Assembly (NCBI GenBank): GCA_016794985.1
Contig: JAEUIQ010000049.1
Span: 1-39,586 of the forward strand
From: Planctomycetaceae bacterium
Lineage (GTDB): Bacteria; Planctomycetota; Planctomycetia; Pirellulales; Pirellulaceae
Length of the DNA: 39,586 nt
Direction of reading: 5' to 3'
Numbering within the stretch: position 1 is the first letter of the stretch; every line of letters begins with the position of its first letter. Position numbers and translations under genes: made by a program. The notes under the pieces were generated by a model. That model ran no database searches. It saw only the letters and a list, made by a program, of their open reading frames with translations, and was not told the origin of the DNA. This document shows positions 15,173 through 24,480 of the stretch, piece after piece.

Positions 15173-16123
15173 ATGATGTCCATGTTCAGTGTCATTGGTT
15201 TAGTGTCATTGCTGTTCGCTCCAACGATTCAGGATGTGGAATCGAGGACTTGGAAGGCGGGAAGTTCCGAGTACTCCATCAAGGGGGTACTGGTTGCTTA
15301 CAACGATAACACGGTCGTGCTCAAGCGAGACCGCAGCGAAAAGCTTGTCGCGGTCGAGATTGCGGAGCTTTCCGAACCAGATCAAAAGTTCGTAGCGGAC
15401 AAACGGGAAAAAGATAAGCAAGACGCGGCGGAGTCCCCGGCTGAGGATTGGCATACATGGACTTCACAAGCTGGTTGGCAGATTCGTGGCCGAGTATTGG
15501 CTTACGGAAGAAAAGATCTGGTGATCGATCGTAAGTCAGGGGTCGTCACGATCAACGGAAAAGCATTCAGTTCGCTTGACGTGTTGCAACAAAAGTTGGT
15601 ACTGGCGGTCTTATCCAAACTGGAAGGAAAAGCCATCGAAAACGAAGCGGACGTGAGAGCGTTGACGGGTTCATCTAAAGGCGAACCCAAACAGTACACT
15701 TTGGATGGTGTGATGCTCGAATTGGAAAGTAAAGATCACGTCCCCGTTCCATTCTTCATGTTCAGTGAGAAAGACCTCGAACTCCTGCGTTCAGGTTGGG
15801 AAGCATGGCTGGCCGCCGAACAGGACGCTGAGGCCCGGGCCCGTGAGGATTTTCTGGTTCGGCAAGAGGCCATGCAGTATCAACGCATGCAACATCGGAA
15901 GATGCAACATGAGCAGATGGAAATTCTGAAACTCAATTTACTGGCTTCTGCGGCCGGGGTGACGACTATCTGGGAAGTCGCTCTATTGCCAGCTCCTGGA
16001 ACTCGCGGCCGCCCGATGACGGTGGTTGTCTCGGCCCCGAACAGCCAAGCGGCTGCTCAGGTTGCTGTGCAACAGCATCGAGGATTTGTGGCTGGCCCGA
16101 TTCGGAAAGTCAGTAACAATTAG
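15173..16123 (+). CDS. Secreted protein with two SHD1-like segments
   Basis: The protein has 316 residues from the ATG at 15173, which has AAAGG eight bases upstream; an in-frame extension back to 14996 does not look coding. A signal peptide (MFSVIGLVSLLFAP) is followed by an SHD1-like domain: RTWKAGSSEYSIKGVLVAY, then VVLKRDRSEKLVAVEIAELS and DQKFV. A second diverged copy starts HTWTSQAGWQIRGRVLAYG. The C-terminal third has a Met/Gln/His-rich helix (QYQRMQHRKMQHEQME) and a hydrophobic region with VALLPAPGTRGRPMTVVV. SHD1 domains are eukaryotic-like peptide-binding modules that are frequent in planctomycete secreted proteins; their role there is unknown. The Met/His-rich helix could bind metal, which is speculation. 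Confidence 0.82.
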   Translation: MMSMFSVIGLVSLLFAPTIQDVESRTWKAGSSEYSIKGVLVAYNDNTVVLKRDRSEKLVAVEIAELSEPDQKFVADKREKDKQDAAESPAEDWHTWTSQAGWQIRGRVLAYGRKDLVIDRKSGVVTINGKAFSSLDVLQQKLVLAVLSKLEGKAIENEADVRALTGSSKGEPKQYTLDGVMLELESKDHVPVPFFMFSEKDLELLRSGWEAWLAAEQDAEARAREDFLVRQEAMQYQRMQHRKMQHEQMEILKLNLLASAAGVTTIWEVALLPAPGTRGRPMTVVVSAPNSQAAAQVAVQQHRGFVAGPIRKVSNN

Positions 16124-16366
16124 GCTTTGTATGTAAAGCGACTGACCGGTCCGTCTTATTTTTGGGGACTATGCGTTGATATGCGAAGACGTCAGTTCGA
16201 CAAACCTTATCTGTTGGACCGACTACGGGGCCGCTGTCGCCAGTTGCGCCACGAGCGTTGTTTGATCAGACTTTCAGATCGGCTGACGCAGAAAAGTGCC
16301 TAGATTTCTGGTTTTGTCTTTAGGTCTTTCCGTCTGCCGCTTTTGGAGATTGTTTCGATCACGGTA

Positions 16367-16405
16367 GAGGAAGGTTTGGCAGAGGAATGTTTGGCAGCGG
16401 AATGG
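16367..16405. repeat. 15-bp degenerate tandem repeat in a 644-bp gap
   Basis: The gap 16124-16767 holds no gene that I can support; two short frames in it (16387-16578 plus and 16359-16625 minus) look like by-products of repeats. At 16367 the unit GAGGAAGGTTTGGCA is followed by GAGGAATGTTTGGCA and by GCGGAATGG, a 2.6-copy array. No promoter or terminator was clear in the gap, although it should contain the promoter of the TRAP operon. Confidence 0.6.
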
Positions 16406-16580
16406 AGCGTTGGAGTACGCTGCGATGTGTCGTGCCACGGATTGTTGAGTCTGAGGGCCTTCCTGAAGCTGTTGGAACGGGTTTGATTGGAGTTAGGCAG
16501 GCATCTAGGGACGGCCCCGAATTTTGGACGATTGCTCGTTCGTTTCTAATGGATCCCGAAGCGTGGCGTTTTTTTTGATC

Positions 16581-16620
16581 TTTTCTCGTTTTCGTGTCAT
16601 TGGTGTGTTTCGTGGATCGT
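16581..16620. repeat. Dispersed-repeat-like sequence
   Basis: The stretch TTCGTGTCATTGGTGTGTTT followed by CGTGGATCGTG resembles the family with consensus near TTCGTGTCATTCGTGTG-TTTCGTGG that I know as a common intergenic repeat in several bacterial phyla, including planctomycetes. On the minus strand it yields the tell-tale pseudo-peptide STKHTNDTKTRKDQ. It was recognised from memory; no second copy lies in this window. Confidence 0.45.
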
Positions 16621-16767
16621 GACACCTAAGCTGTTGCTCATCACTCCCGCTCATTCGTTGTTCGAACTTGCATTTTGAATGTCGTGGAAATAGAATTCAG
16701 GGGGCGCGGCGACTCGGCGCGGTTGGATGGTTGCTTGTTGGAACGCTATTACGAAGTGAGATCTTGG

Positions 16768-17382
16768 ATGAAATTGGAACTTTCGGCTCGTTGGCAAAGT
16801 CGCTTGGCGGTTTGGGGTTTGGTCCTAACGGGGCTGGTGGTCGGTTACGGGATCGCTGAGTTCGGTGGAAGCTGGGGTGCGAATGCGACGATGGTCGAGT
16901 CCAATCGCTTGTTGAACGTTGTCGAATCGTCGGGAATTTCCAAGTCGCCGGCCTGGTTGGATTCGGCCTCGCGGGGCAGCAAGGTTTCATTGGCGACTGG
17001 GATGATTACGGATGGAGTCGAAGGCATCTTTGCTTTGGATCATCAAACCGGGGCCTTGTATTGTTGGGTGTTGGACCCGCGGTCGATGGCCTTGGTAGCC
17101 GAGTATGCGGGGAATGTCCCGGTCTTGATGGGGTTGGAGCAAGGCGCGGAGTACGACTTTGTGATGACGACTGGCCAACTGCCAAATCAAGCGGGACGGG
17201 CAGGAAATGCTCGCCCGATCCAGAGTGTGATTTATGTGGCGGAAGGTAATTCTGGCAAAGTTGGTGGCTTTTCGTTCCAATGGGCTCAACCGATGGCGGC
17301 TCGCGGAGCTGCTCAGCAAGGCCCCATTTCGTTGGTCTTTTCGGGTACCGTGCGCAGTGCCTTGGCAACTCGAGACCAATAA
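16768..17382 (+). CDS. Membrane-anchored protein of unknown function before the TRAP genes
   Basis: The protein has 204 residues from the ATG at 16768; a longer frame from 16675 has a poor start and a non-coding look. An N-terminal anchor (LAVWGLVLTGLVVGYGIAEF) precedes a periplasmic part that contains VSLATGMITDGVEGIFALDH, then TGALYCWVLDPRSMALVAEY and a Gly/Ala-rich end. I do not recognise the family. The stop lies six bases before the DctP start, so it is the first gene of a four-gene operon with the TRAP transporter and may have an accessory role there. Confidence 0.8.
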   Translation: MKLELSARWQSRLAVWGLVLTGLVVGYGIAEFGGSWGANATMVESNRLLNVVESSGISKSPAWLDSASRGSKVSLATGMITDGVEGIFALDHQTGALYCWVLDPRSMALVAEYAGNVPVLMGLEQGAEYDFVMTTGQLPNQAGRAGNARPIQSVIYVAEGNSGKVGGFSFQWAQPMAARGAAQQGPISLVFSGTVRSALATRDQ

Positions 17383-17388
17383 CGTCTC

Positions 17389-18441
17389 ATGCCCAAGCTG
17401 ACTTCGATCTGCCTATTGCTGTGCCTGTCGTCGATCGGGTTGCTGGGGTGCGACCCCGATGACAGCAACCAACGTTTGACGGCGCTGAAGTTGGCGCATG
17501 TCTATGAAATTCACTCGCCCACCCATCGTTATGGGACCGCTCGGTTGGAAGAGCAGCTGGTGTCCGAGGGAACCCCGCTGAGCATAACGGTCTATCCAGC
17601 CGCCCAGTTGGGCAACGAAGCCGAGCTGCTGGAACAACTGGTGGCCGGCGAGTTGGAGTTGGCCATTGCGGGGCCTTCGTTTTTGGGAATGTGGCACCCG
17701 CCGCTGGGTGTTTTTGACGCGGCCTATGTGTTCCGAGATTTGGATCACATGTTGCAAGTCGCTAAGGGACCAATCATGGCCCCGCATTGGGAGCAGTTGC
17801 GTCAGAAATACGGCGTGCGAGTTCTAGATACCTGGGCTTATGGATCGCGACACATTACTGCGAATCGCCCAATTCGTTCGCCAGTGGATCTTGCTGACTT
17901 TCGCCTTCGACTTCCCGGTGCCAAGGTCTGGCAGGAATCGGGCCGAGCGCTGGGAGCGAGGCCACTGCCGGTTCCGTTTGGCGAAGTGTATTTGGCGCTT
18001 CAGCAAGGCATTGCCGATGGGCAAGAGAATCCGGTCGCGGTCATCAAGACGATGGGGTTTCATGAAGTACAGCAATATTTGTGTTTGACGGGCCATATCC
18101 AATCGTCGATCCAAATCCTTGTCAACGAGCGCACGTGGGCGCGACTAAGTCCTGAGGAGCAAAAGTCGCTGCAAGCGGCCGTTGTTCGATTGGGCGATGA
18201 GGTTCATCGCGATAGTTTGGCGGAAGAGGCCGAGTTGCTTGCCCAATGGCGAGCCGACGGTTCGATGAACATAGTCGATGATGTTGACTTGGCGTTGTTT
18301 CGTGAACGATGTCGAGAACATTTCAGTTCCGGTTATGCCTTTAGCGAATTGTACCGTGAGATTTCAGCGATGCCAGCGACAAGCGACACCACTGCGATGC
18401 AACAGGCTAATACAGCGATTAACACAGACCAAGCGGAGTGA
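17389..18441 (+). CDS. dctP: TRAP transporter solute-binding lipoprotein DctP
   Basis: The protein has 350 residues with a lipobox (SSIGLLGC, Cys at 21), so it is probably anchored to a membrane rather than free in the periplasm. The DctP/DctP7 fold is seen in the HVYEIHSPTHRYGTARLEEQ start, LVAGELELAIAGPSFLG, RLPGAKVWQESGRALGARPLPVPFGEVYLALQQGIADGQENP with the conserved Arg that binds a carboxylate, and the C-terminal LSPEEQKSLQAA helix. It should capture an organic acid and hand it to DctQ/DctM. The ligand is not predictable. It overlaps the dctQ region by a GTGA junction. Confidence 0.94.
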   Translation: MPKLTSICLLLCLSSIGLLGCDPDDSNQRLTALKLAHVYEIHSPTHRYGTARLEEQLVSEGTPLSITVYPAAQLGNEAELLEQLVAGELELAIAGPSFLGMWHPPLGVFDAAYVFRDLDHMLQVAKGPIMAPHWEQLRQKYGVRVLDTWAYGSRHITANRPIRSPVDLADFRLRLPGAKVWQESGRALGARPLPVPFGEVYLALQQGIADGQENPVAVIKTMGFHEVQQYLCLTGHIQSSIQILVNERTWARLSPEEQKSLQAAVVRLGDEVHRDSLAEEAELLAQWRADGSMNIVDDVDLALFRERCREHFSSGYAFSELYREISAMPATSDTTAMQQANTAINTDQAE

Positions 18442-18443
18442 GC

Positions 18444-19004
18444 ATGGAACGGTTGCACCGCAGCGTGGTTTGGTTGGAACAGTGTTTGGCGGTGCTCATC
18501 TTGGTTGCCATTTTGGGTACGATGTTCGCTCAAGTGGTGGCGAGATACGTGTTTCGTGCTCCGTTTTCTTGGAGCGAAGAACTGAGTCGCCTTGGTTTGA
18601 TCTGGATGACGTTTCTGTCCGCCGCGTATGTAATGTCCCAACGCCGACATTTGGCCGTGGATCTTTGGGCAACGCGTTGCAGCGCGCTGGGCCGAGTGCG
18701 AGCCGATTTGTTTGTTGATGCGGTAGTGGCTTTCACTTGCTTGTTGTTGTTCTTTGGTAGTTTGCCGTTTGTATGGTATGTACATCCGGTGGGGTCTCCA
18801 GCACTGGGGATTGCCAAAAGCGTTTGGTATGGTGGGGTAAGTTTGGGGTTGTTGTTGATAGCCTGTCACTCGTTGGTTCATGCTTGGGCCGCCTGGAATG
18901 GGAAGTCGTTGACTCGGTCCGCGGATTCAGAAATCGAAGAATCGTTGCATTTGAAATGGGATGGCGCGTCCGAAGATGAAAGCACCAAACGAGGTCCACC
19001 ATGA
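18444..19004 (+). CDS. dctQ: TRAP transporter small membrane subunit DctQ
   Basis: The protein has 186 residues from the ATG at 18444, which has GGAG about five bases upstream; a GTG six bases earlier overlaps the dctP stop. Four hydrophobic helices are visible: LAVLILVAILGTMFAQVVAR, LGLIWMTFLSAAYV, AVVAFTCLLLFFGSLPFVW and YGGVSLGLLLIACHSLVHAW. The motif VARYVFRAPFSWSEELSR between the first two is characteristic of the family. It pairs with DctM in the inner membrane. The last 30 residues are acidic and hydrophilic. Its stop overlaps the dctM start (ATGA). Confidence 0.94.
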   Translation: MERLHRSVVWLEQCLAVLILVAILGTMFAQVVARYVFRAPFSWSEELSRLGLIWMTFLSAAYVMSQRRHLAVDLWATRCSALGRVRADLFVDAVVAFTCLLLFFGSLPFVWYVHPVGSPALGIAKSVWYGGVSLGLLLIACHSLVHAWAAWNGKSLTRSADSEIEESLHLKWDGASEDESTKRGPP

Positions 19005-20278
19005 TCTTGGGACTGCTGATTCTGGGCATGTTGCTGTTACTGTTCTTGCGCGTCCCAGTCGCGTTCAGCATGTTGCTGCCTTGTTTGTTGTATGTTTCGT
19101 GGTCGCCCGACATTACCTTAGGTGTGGCGTTGCAACGAACAATGTCTGGGTTGGACTCGTTTCCTTTACTGGCGGTGCCGCTGTTTATTTTGACGGGTTA
19201 CCTAAGCAATGCGGGAGGCTTGGCGGATCGACTGTTTCACTTTTTGCTATGCCTACTACGCCGCATCCCAGGTAGCTTGGGTTACGTTAATGTTTTGAGC
19301 AGCTTGTTGTTTTCCTGGATGAGCGGCGCGGCGGTAGCGGACGCCGCGGGGTTGGGTTCCGTCTTGGTGCCTGCAATGAAGAAACGCGGGTACGATGAAG
19401 GGTTTGCCTTAGGCTTGACGGGAGCTTCCTCGTTGATTGGTCCCATGATGCCGCCTAGCATTCCGGCGATCATCTATGCCGTGGCGGCCGGTGCTTCCGT
19501 GGGTGGATTGTTTTTTGCCAGTATTTTGCCCGCGCTCCTGTTGACGGGAATCTTGTGCATTGCCGTTGCGATTTACGCGGCGCGTCATCCGTTGCCGGAA
19601 GCTGCCGAAGTTCAAGGAGTATATTTGGCCCAAGCCACTTATCACGCCGCTCCGGTCTTGCTGACGCCCGTCATCATTCTAGGTGGTATTCTTGGCGGTG
19701 TGATGACGCCGACCGAGGCAGCCGCGGTCGCTGCCGCTTACGTCGGTCTTTTGGGAATAGCTTTTCGTTCGCTATCTTGGGCGGGACTTCGCGAATCATT
19801 GCTGGCGACGACCACAACGACGGGATCAATCATGTTGATCGTGGCAGCCGCCAGTTTGTTTGGTTGGATTATTGCTCGCGAGCAAGGACCACAAGCGATG
19901 ACCGCCTTGCTGACCAGCATGACCGACGATCCCTACGTGTTCTTGTTGTTGATTAATCTCGCTTTGCTGGTGGTCGGAATGTTGTTGGAACCGGTGGCTG
20001 CCCTTTTGATAATGGTCCCGATTTTGATGCCGGCGGCTCGAGAGTACGGCATTGATCCGTTGCATCTGGGTGTGATCATGATTCTGAATCTAGTGATTGG
20101 TCTGTTGACACCGCCGGTAGGTTTAGTCTTGTATGTGTTGAGTTCGGTGACCGGAGCACCTGTGCAACGAGTGATCCGAGGAACGTTGCCATTTTTATTA
20201 CCTTTGCTTGTGACTTTATTGATTGTCACCTACGTCCCCGCGTTGAGTCTTTGGCTGCCCAAACTCTTGTTGAAATGA
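19001..20278 (+). CDS. dctM: TRAP transporter large permease subunit DctM
   Basis: The protein has 425 residues and starts in an ATGA overlap with dctQ. It is almost wholly hydrophobic with about 12 membrane segments. Family signatures include SFPLLAVPLFILTGYLSNAGGLADRL, the SGAAVADAAGLGSVLVPAMKKRGY region, SSLIGPMMPPSIPAIIYA, GGVMTPTEAAAVAAAYV and NLVIGLLTPPVGLVLYVLSS. It carries out sodium-driven uptake of the solute delivered by DctP. It is the last gene of the operon. A CCGCAC/GTGCGG hairpin (20313-20330) lies downstream without a T-run. Confidence 0.95.
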   Translation: MILGLLILGMLLLLFLRVPVAFSMLLPCLLYVSWSPDITLGVALQRTMSGLDSFPLLAVPLFILTGYLSNAGGLADRLFHFLLCLLRRIPGSLGYVNVLSSLLFSWMSGAAVADAAGLGSVLVPAMKKRGYDEGFALGLTGASSLIGPMMPPSIPAIIYAVAAGASVGGLFFASILPALLLTGILCIAVAIYAARHPLPEAAEVQGVYLAQATYHAAPVLLTPVIILGGILGGVMTPTEAAAVAAAYVGLLGIAFRSLSWAGLRESLLATTTTTGSIMLIVAAASLFGWIIAREQGPQAMTALLTSMTDDPYVFLLLINLALLVVGMLLEPVAALLIMVPILMPAAREYGIDPLHLGVIMILNLVIGLLTPPVGLVLYVLSSVTGAPVQRVIRGTLPFLLPLLVTLLIVTYVPALSLWLPKLLLK

Positions 20279-20311
20279 AACTAAAGATGGCGCGATCCGG
20301 CTCGCGCCGAC

Positions 20312-20331
20312 TCCGCACGGAGTTGTGCGGA
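20312..20331. other. Small perfect hairpin after dctM
   Basis: Seven base pairs (TCCGCAC with GTGCGGA) flank a six-base loop 34 bp after the dctM stop. No T-run follows, so it is at best a weak terminator or an RNA-stabilising structure at the end of the TRAP transcript. Confidence 0.35.
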
Positions 20332-20493
20332 TCCGCGCAGTAGACGTTCGCTGAATCGCGATGTTCGTGACAAAAACGCCCGAAATAACGGCTGCGTTGC
20401 TTAACTGCGAAACAGGTTCGTCCTGGCATTGGAATTGCACTTAGGAGTTGTCGTTGAAGTTCAACTTGTGTTTCCAAGTTTAGAAAGGCTCGC

Positions 20494-20910
20494 ATGAAAA
20501 AGAACGAACCCATTAGCAAAGTCATGAGCACCTCCCCAATTAGCGTCCACGAGGGGGATCCTGTTTCGAAGGTCAAGAAGATTATTGAAGACAAGGGAAT
20601 ACATCACGTTCCGGTCGTCAGTGGCGGCAAGTTGATCGGAATCATTAGCTGGTCTGATTTGCTGCGAGTCTCTTTTGGCGAGTTTGGTAATCAAGATGGC
20701 CGACAATTGGACGCGCTGTTGGACCACACGTACACCGTGACTGGATTGATGTCAGCGAATCCGACGTCCATCTCGGTGCAGGGAACCGTTCGGGATGCCG
20801 CGCGAATACTAGGTGAAGGCAACTTTCATGCGTTGCCTGTTGTTGATAACGATCAGTTGGTCGGGATTGTCACCTCGACCGATTTGATTCGCTTCTTGGC
20901 CGAACTGTAA
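20494..20910 (+). CDS. Two-CBS-domain protein
   Basis: The protein has 138 residues from the ATG at 20494, with AGAAAGG upstream. It consists of two CBS repeats and little else: the first includes VMSTSPISVHEGDPVSKVKK and HHVPVVSGGKLIGIISWSDLL, and the second LMSANPTSISVQGTVRDAAR and HALPVVDNDQLVGIVTSTDLIRFL. CBS pairs bind adenine nucleotides such as AMP or ATP, and standalone proteins of this kind act as energy-sensing regulators of partner proteins. The partner is unknown. The gene is monocistronic and converges on ftsH. Confidence 0.92.
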   Translation: MKKNEPISKVMSTSPISVHEGDPVSKVKKIIEDKGIHHVPVVSGGKLIGIISWSDLLRVSFGEFGNQDGRQLDALLDHTYTVTGLMSANPTSISVQGTVRDAARILGEGNFHALPVVDNDQLVGIVTSTDLIRFLAEL

Positions 20911-21038
20911 TCGAGTGGCAAACGGTGTTGAAATAGTTGTGTAGCGGTCAATCGAAGGCGGGTTCGGAAAAGCGCGAGTACGACTGCGGCTGACTGTTAC
21001 GCAACATTCCAACGAAATCTCGACGAAGCGACCGCACG

Positions 21039-21070
21039 CGCAGCCTGGCTTGCATCCAGGCTGCGGCTGT
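21039..21070. terminator. Hairpin between converging CBS gene and ftsH
   Basis: A perfect 10-bp stem (CGCAGCCTGG with CCAGGCTGCG) around a seven-base loop is followed on the plus strand by GCTGTTTTC. It lies between the converging CBS gene and ftsH and would fit a terminator, although the U-tract is short. Confidence 0.5.
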
Positions 21071-21095
21071 TTTCAGGATGTGCCGCGCTGCCCAA

Positions 21096-23339
21096 CTAAG
21101 GGTTGAGCAAAAAAGGTTTGTTGGTTTGCGCGGATGGGCCAATGAGCTCGACCAGTTCGTGATGGTCCAGTTCTTCTTTCTCAATCAAAGCTCGAGTGAT
21201 CGCTTCAAGTTTATCCTTTTCGGATTCCAGTAATTTGTCTGCGGAATCACTGGCTGTTCTTAAGATCTTCGTGATTTCCTCGTCAATCACTTCGAGCGTG
21301 TGTTCGCTGAACTGACGCGCTTGGTGCATTTCACGACCCAAGAACGGGTCGTCGTCGGAAAGCTTGAAGCTGACGGGACCCAGCTTTTCACTCATGCCCC
21401 AAGCGGTCACCATTCGCCTTGCCAGCGACGTGGCTTGCTCGAGGTCTTGTTGAGCGCCAGCCGACATTTCTTTGTACACCAGCTTCTCTGCAGAACGCCC
21501 CGCCAACATCACGACTAGTAATTGCTCCATTTCCGAGCGGGAATAGTCCAGGCGGTCTTCGGCTGGCGACATGAACGTTTGGCCTAACGAGCGTCCGCGT
21601 GGGATCACCGTGACCTTTGAAACCGGGTTCGCTTTCGGCAGCAACCAAGCTGCTAACGTATGTCCGGCCTCGTGGTAGGCTGTTTTTTCCTTATTCTCAG
21701 GGTTCAGGATTTCTTCACGACGCGGGCCCATGCGAACACGGTCTAACGCATAGGAGAACGAGCGTTTGTTGACCGTGGAGCATCCTTCTCGGGCCGCGTG
21801 GAGTGCGGCCTCGTTGACCAAGTTCTTGATGTCAGCGCCGGTCATGCCAGCGGACGAAGAAGCGAGATCACCCAAATCAACATCCTCGCCCAAGGGGACC
21901 TTCTTCACATGGACCTTGAAGATGGCCAACCGCCCATCACGGGTGGGGCGGTTGACGGTAATGTGTCGATCGAAACGCCCTGGACGGAGCAGGGCAGGGT
22001 CCAAGACATCTGGGCGGTTGGTCGCCGCGATGACGATCACCGAGTCTCCACCTCCGAAGCCGTCCATTTCACTTAGGATCTGGTTCAATGTTTGTTCGCG
22101 TTCGTCGTGACCGCCGCCCAAACCGGCGCCACGTTGTCGCCCAACTGCATCGATTTCGTCGATAAAGATGATGCTGGGGGCTGTTTCCTTGGCGTTCTGG
22201 AACAAGTCTCGCACGCGACTGGCGCCCACACCCACGAACATTTGGATAAACTCCGAGCCGTTGACGCTGTAAAACGGTGCGTTGGCTTCGCCGGCGACCG
22301 CCTTGGCCAATAAAGTCTTTCCGGTTCCCGGCGGGCCGTTCAGCAAAACGCCCTTCGGAACATTGCCTCCTAAGCGTTGGTATTTGTCCGGTGATTTCAA
22401 GAAGTCGACAATTTCTTCTAGTTCCGCTTTGACGCCATCGGCCCCAGCGACATCGGCAAAAGTCGTAACCCGATCGTCCGCTTCAAACTTCTTGGCCGTG
22501 CTCTTGGAGAAGCTGCTCAAGAAGCCCCCGCCACCAAACATTTGGCTTTGCGTGCGACGAAGCATGAACCACATCAGCGCGATCATCAGTACCGTGATGC
22601 CGAGAATAAAGATCGTTTGCAGCCAACTGGAATCGGTTGGCTTTTCATTTAGCACTCGCACCCCACGATCAGCCAGCAAGCGATTCAATTCCGCGTCGCG
22701 AAGATCGCTCGTATCCAGCGTCACTCGGATGTACGGCTCGAGCGGTTTATCGCCCTGGCCAATCGGGGGATACCAGCTTGCGGCAGCTGGCTTGGGTTCC
22801 GGCGGCGGTGCGACTTGGCAAAATGCTTGCAGAGTGAGCCCTGACCGTTTCACTTCCAGGATGTTCGACGGGACAGTCCTTTCGACTCCATCGGGGCCTT
22901 TGCCGAGGGAATTGGTTACTTGCTTGCCGTCGGCAGTCTTGATGGGGTTACCAGCGAAGTCCACTCCGTCGAGGAGTTTGCGAAAGTAGGTGTAGCTCAC
23001 TTCCGAGTGGGGCACCGGCATCAAGGCCGCACTGAGTAGCCAAGCCACGACCGCAATCAAGGCCAAGATCATCAGCAAGGTCGTGGGACTGGTGGGCGGT
23101 CGGGATTCCGAGCGTTGTTCACCGCCTTTCCCTGTCCGCGGCTTTGAGCCGGATTCATTGGGGGACTCGTTGCGGTTTCCGCCAGATTCTTGCCCGTGCG
23201 GCTTTCGGTCTTGATTTGGTTTGTTGATCACAAAGCGGTTCTTCAATCGATGCGATTCTTGGTTCATTGCCCCAGGTTTTCCACTACCGGGAGCCCTGCA
23301 TTGTAACGCGGCTTCGGAATTCCCGCGACCATCCATCAT
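21096..23339 (-). CDS. ftsH: ATP-dependent zinc metalloprotease FtsH
   Basis: The frame has 747 residues from the ATG at 23339, which has AGGA six bases upstream; an ATG at 23267 (residue 25) is an alternative. After a hydrophilic N-terminal extension rich in Asn, Lys, Gly and Glu, the first membrane helix is at about 86-107 and the second at 239-260, with an external domain between them. The AAA+ module has Walker A GPPGTGKT (335-342), Walker B IIFIDEID (390-397) and the second region of homology [20 protein letters not shown]. The protease has HEAGH (556-560) and a later Asp ligand region. It degrades membrane and short-lived cytoplasmic proteins. The cytoplasmic tail before the first helix is long for the family. 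Confidence 0.97.
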   Translation of the reverse strand: MMDGRGNSEAALQCRAPGSGKPGAMNQESHRLKNRFVINKPNQDRKPHGQESGGNRNESPNESGSKPRTGKGGEQRSESRPPTSPTTLLMILALIAVVAWLLSAALMPVPHSEVSYTYFRKLLDGVDFAGNPIKTADGKQVTNSLGKGPDGVERTVPSNILEVKRSGLTLQAFCQVAPPPEPKPAAASWYPPIGQGDKPLEPYIRVTLDTSDLRDAELNRLLADRGVRVLNEKPTDSSWLQTIFILGITVLMIALMWFMLRRTQSQMFGGGGFLSSFSKSTAKKFEADDRVTTFADVAGADGVKAELEEIVDFLKSPDKYQRLGGNVPKGVLLNGPPGTGKTLLAKAVAGEANAPFYSVNGSEFIQMFVGVGASRVRDLFQNAKETAPSIIFIDEIDAVGRQRGAGLGGGHDEREQTLNQILSEMDGFGGGDSVIVIAATNRPDVLDPALLRPGRFDRHITVNRPTRDGRLAIFKVHVKKVPLGEDVDLGDLASSSAGMTGADIKNLVNEAALHAAREGCSTVNKRSFSYALDRVRMGPRREEILNPENKEKTAYHEAGHTLAAWLLPKANPVSKVTVIPRGRSLGQTFMSPAEDRLDYSRSEMEQLLVVMLAGRSAEKLVYKEMSAGAQQDLEQATSLARRMVTAWGMSEKLGPVSFKLSDDDPFLGREMHQARQFSEHTLEVIDEEITKILRTASDSADKLLESEKDKLEAITRALIEKEELDHHELVELIGPSAQTNKPFLLNP

Positions 23340-23394
23340 TGGTCATCCTGTCCGAGCAAACGAACGAGAGATTCCCAAAAAACTCGAGGTTCGG

Positions 23395-24207
23395 CTACCT
23401 TGCCATGGTCCAGTCCGGCGATTCGTACTTTTCCTGCGCTAGGCGAGCAACCGCAAGCAAGTCCGACTCGGTCACCGTAACGCCCGAGTCCTGCACGTTC
23501 CAACTTCGTTGAATTGCCTGCTTCCAAAGTTCCCACAAAGAACTTTCGCCTGCGAGGCAGCCTTCTGCCAAATTGGCCACAAAACGGTCGTGGGGCCGTT
23601 GTTCGCGATAATCTGGCTGACGCGGTGGTGTGCGTAAACAGCCGGACAAGAGAGTCAGGTCAAAGTCCACCAACAGGGTTCCGTGGTACAGAAGGTGGTT
23701 CTTGACGACCCGCAGGCTATTCCCCGAGCATTTCTGGTTCTGGATCGTTAAGTCGCAAGTTCCTTGTAAGTGGATCGTCGAGTGCCGGCAAATCACTTGC
23801 GCCGCGGAGCGAATCTTGTCCATCACGATCCGATGCGCTACGTGCAAGTCCCTTAGTTCCCCGCGCTGACGCAAGTCGAGCACAACCGCATACATCCAAC
23901 AACCAGGGCCAGTGACAATGGCGGCACCACCGCTGTGCCGACGAAACACACCCACGTTGTGTCGTTCACAAAACGCCGGATCGACTTCTTCGAAATACTT
24001 CGAACCTCGTCCAATCACCACGGCATACGATTGAGGCCGCCAAATGCGTAGAAATTCCAAACTGTGGTGGGAGGCCGCGGCGCGGTCCAGGAGCCATTCG
24101 TCAAAAGCCAAGTTCTGGGAAATGGTGGGCAGGGTGTGTTCCGAAAATTCCAAGGTGGAGGGTCCGTTCGAATGGTCCAAAGATTCCGCCTGTCCGGGTG
24201 AGGGCAA
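23395..24207 (-). CDS. Lipoate-protein ligase A / octanoyltransferase family protein
   Basis: The frame has 270 codons from a TTG at 24207; an in-frame TAG lies just upstream and no ATG is available, so a TTG further in, near residue 18 (LEFSEHTLPT), is also possible. The BPL/LplA/LipB fold shows as ISQNLAFDEWLLDRA, then LRIWRPQSYAVVIGRGSKYFEEV, the RRHSGGAAIVTGPGCW loop, and QNQKCSGNSLRVVKNHLLYHGTLL with the conserved Lys and HGTLL. Such enzymes attach lipoate or octanoate to lipoyl domains. Whether it is a ligase or a transferase cannot be told. It ends 55 bp before ftsH and may be co-transcribed with it. Confidence 0.88.
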   Translation of the reverse strand: MPSPGQAESLDHSNGPSTLEFSEHTLPTISQNLAFDEWLLDRAAASHHSLEFLRIWRPQSYAVVIGRGSKYFEEVDPAFCERHNVGVFRRHSGGAAIVTGPGCWMYAVVLDLRQRGELRDLHVAHRIVMDKIRSAAQVICRHSTIHLQGTCDLTIQNQKCSGNSLRVVKNHLLYHGTLLVDFDLTLLSGCLRTPPRQPDYREQRPHDRFVANLAEGCLAGESSLWELWKQAIQRSWNVQDSGVTVTESDLLAVARLAQEKYESPDWTMAR

Positions 24208-24480
24208 AACCGTCGCGAACTTGGCCGTCGCCGGGGGCCCCTACGGTTTCCCAAGTGGCCCGACATTATTTGCAAATTCTAAGTCCTTGGCCAGTCGAGG
24301 TTTTGGAGGGCTTACCGCTACAACCTGCCAATAATCCATTTGCAAACCGACCGGTTATAGGACAAACTTTAGGGGAAGTTCGAAAAAAAACGAACTCGAG
24401 TCCGTTTGACTTGGTACAGTTCCTATTGAATGTCCGGTCGGGCACATTGCTTGTGGGCCGGCGTTTTTTGGAGTCATCGT

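Noticed and set aside
16387..16578. 63-codon plus-strand frame in the 16.1-16.8 kb gap
   Set aside because: It begins inside the 15-bp tandem repeat, has no ribosome-binding site and an unlikely composition.
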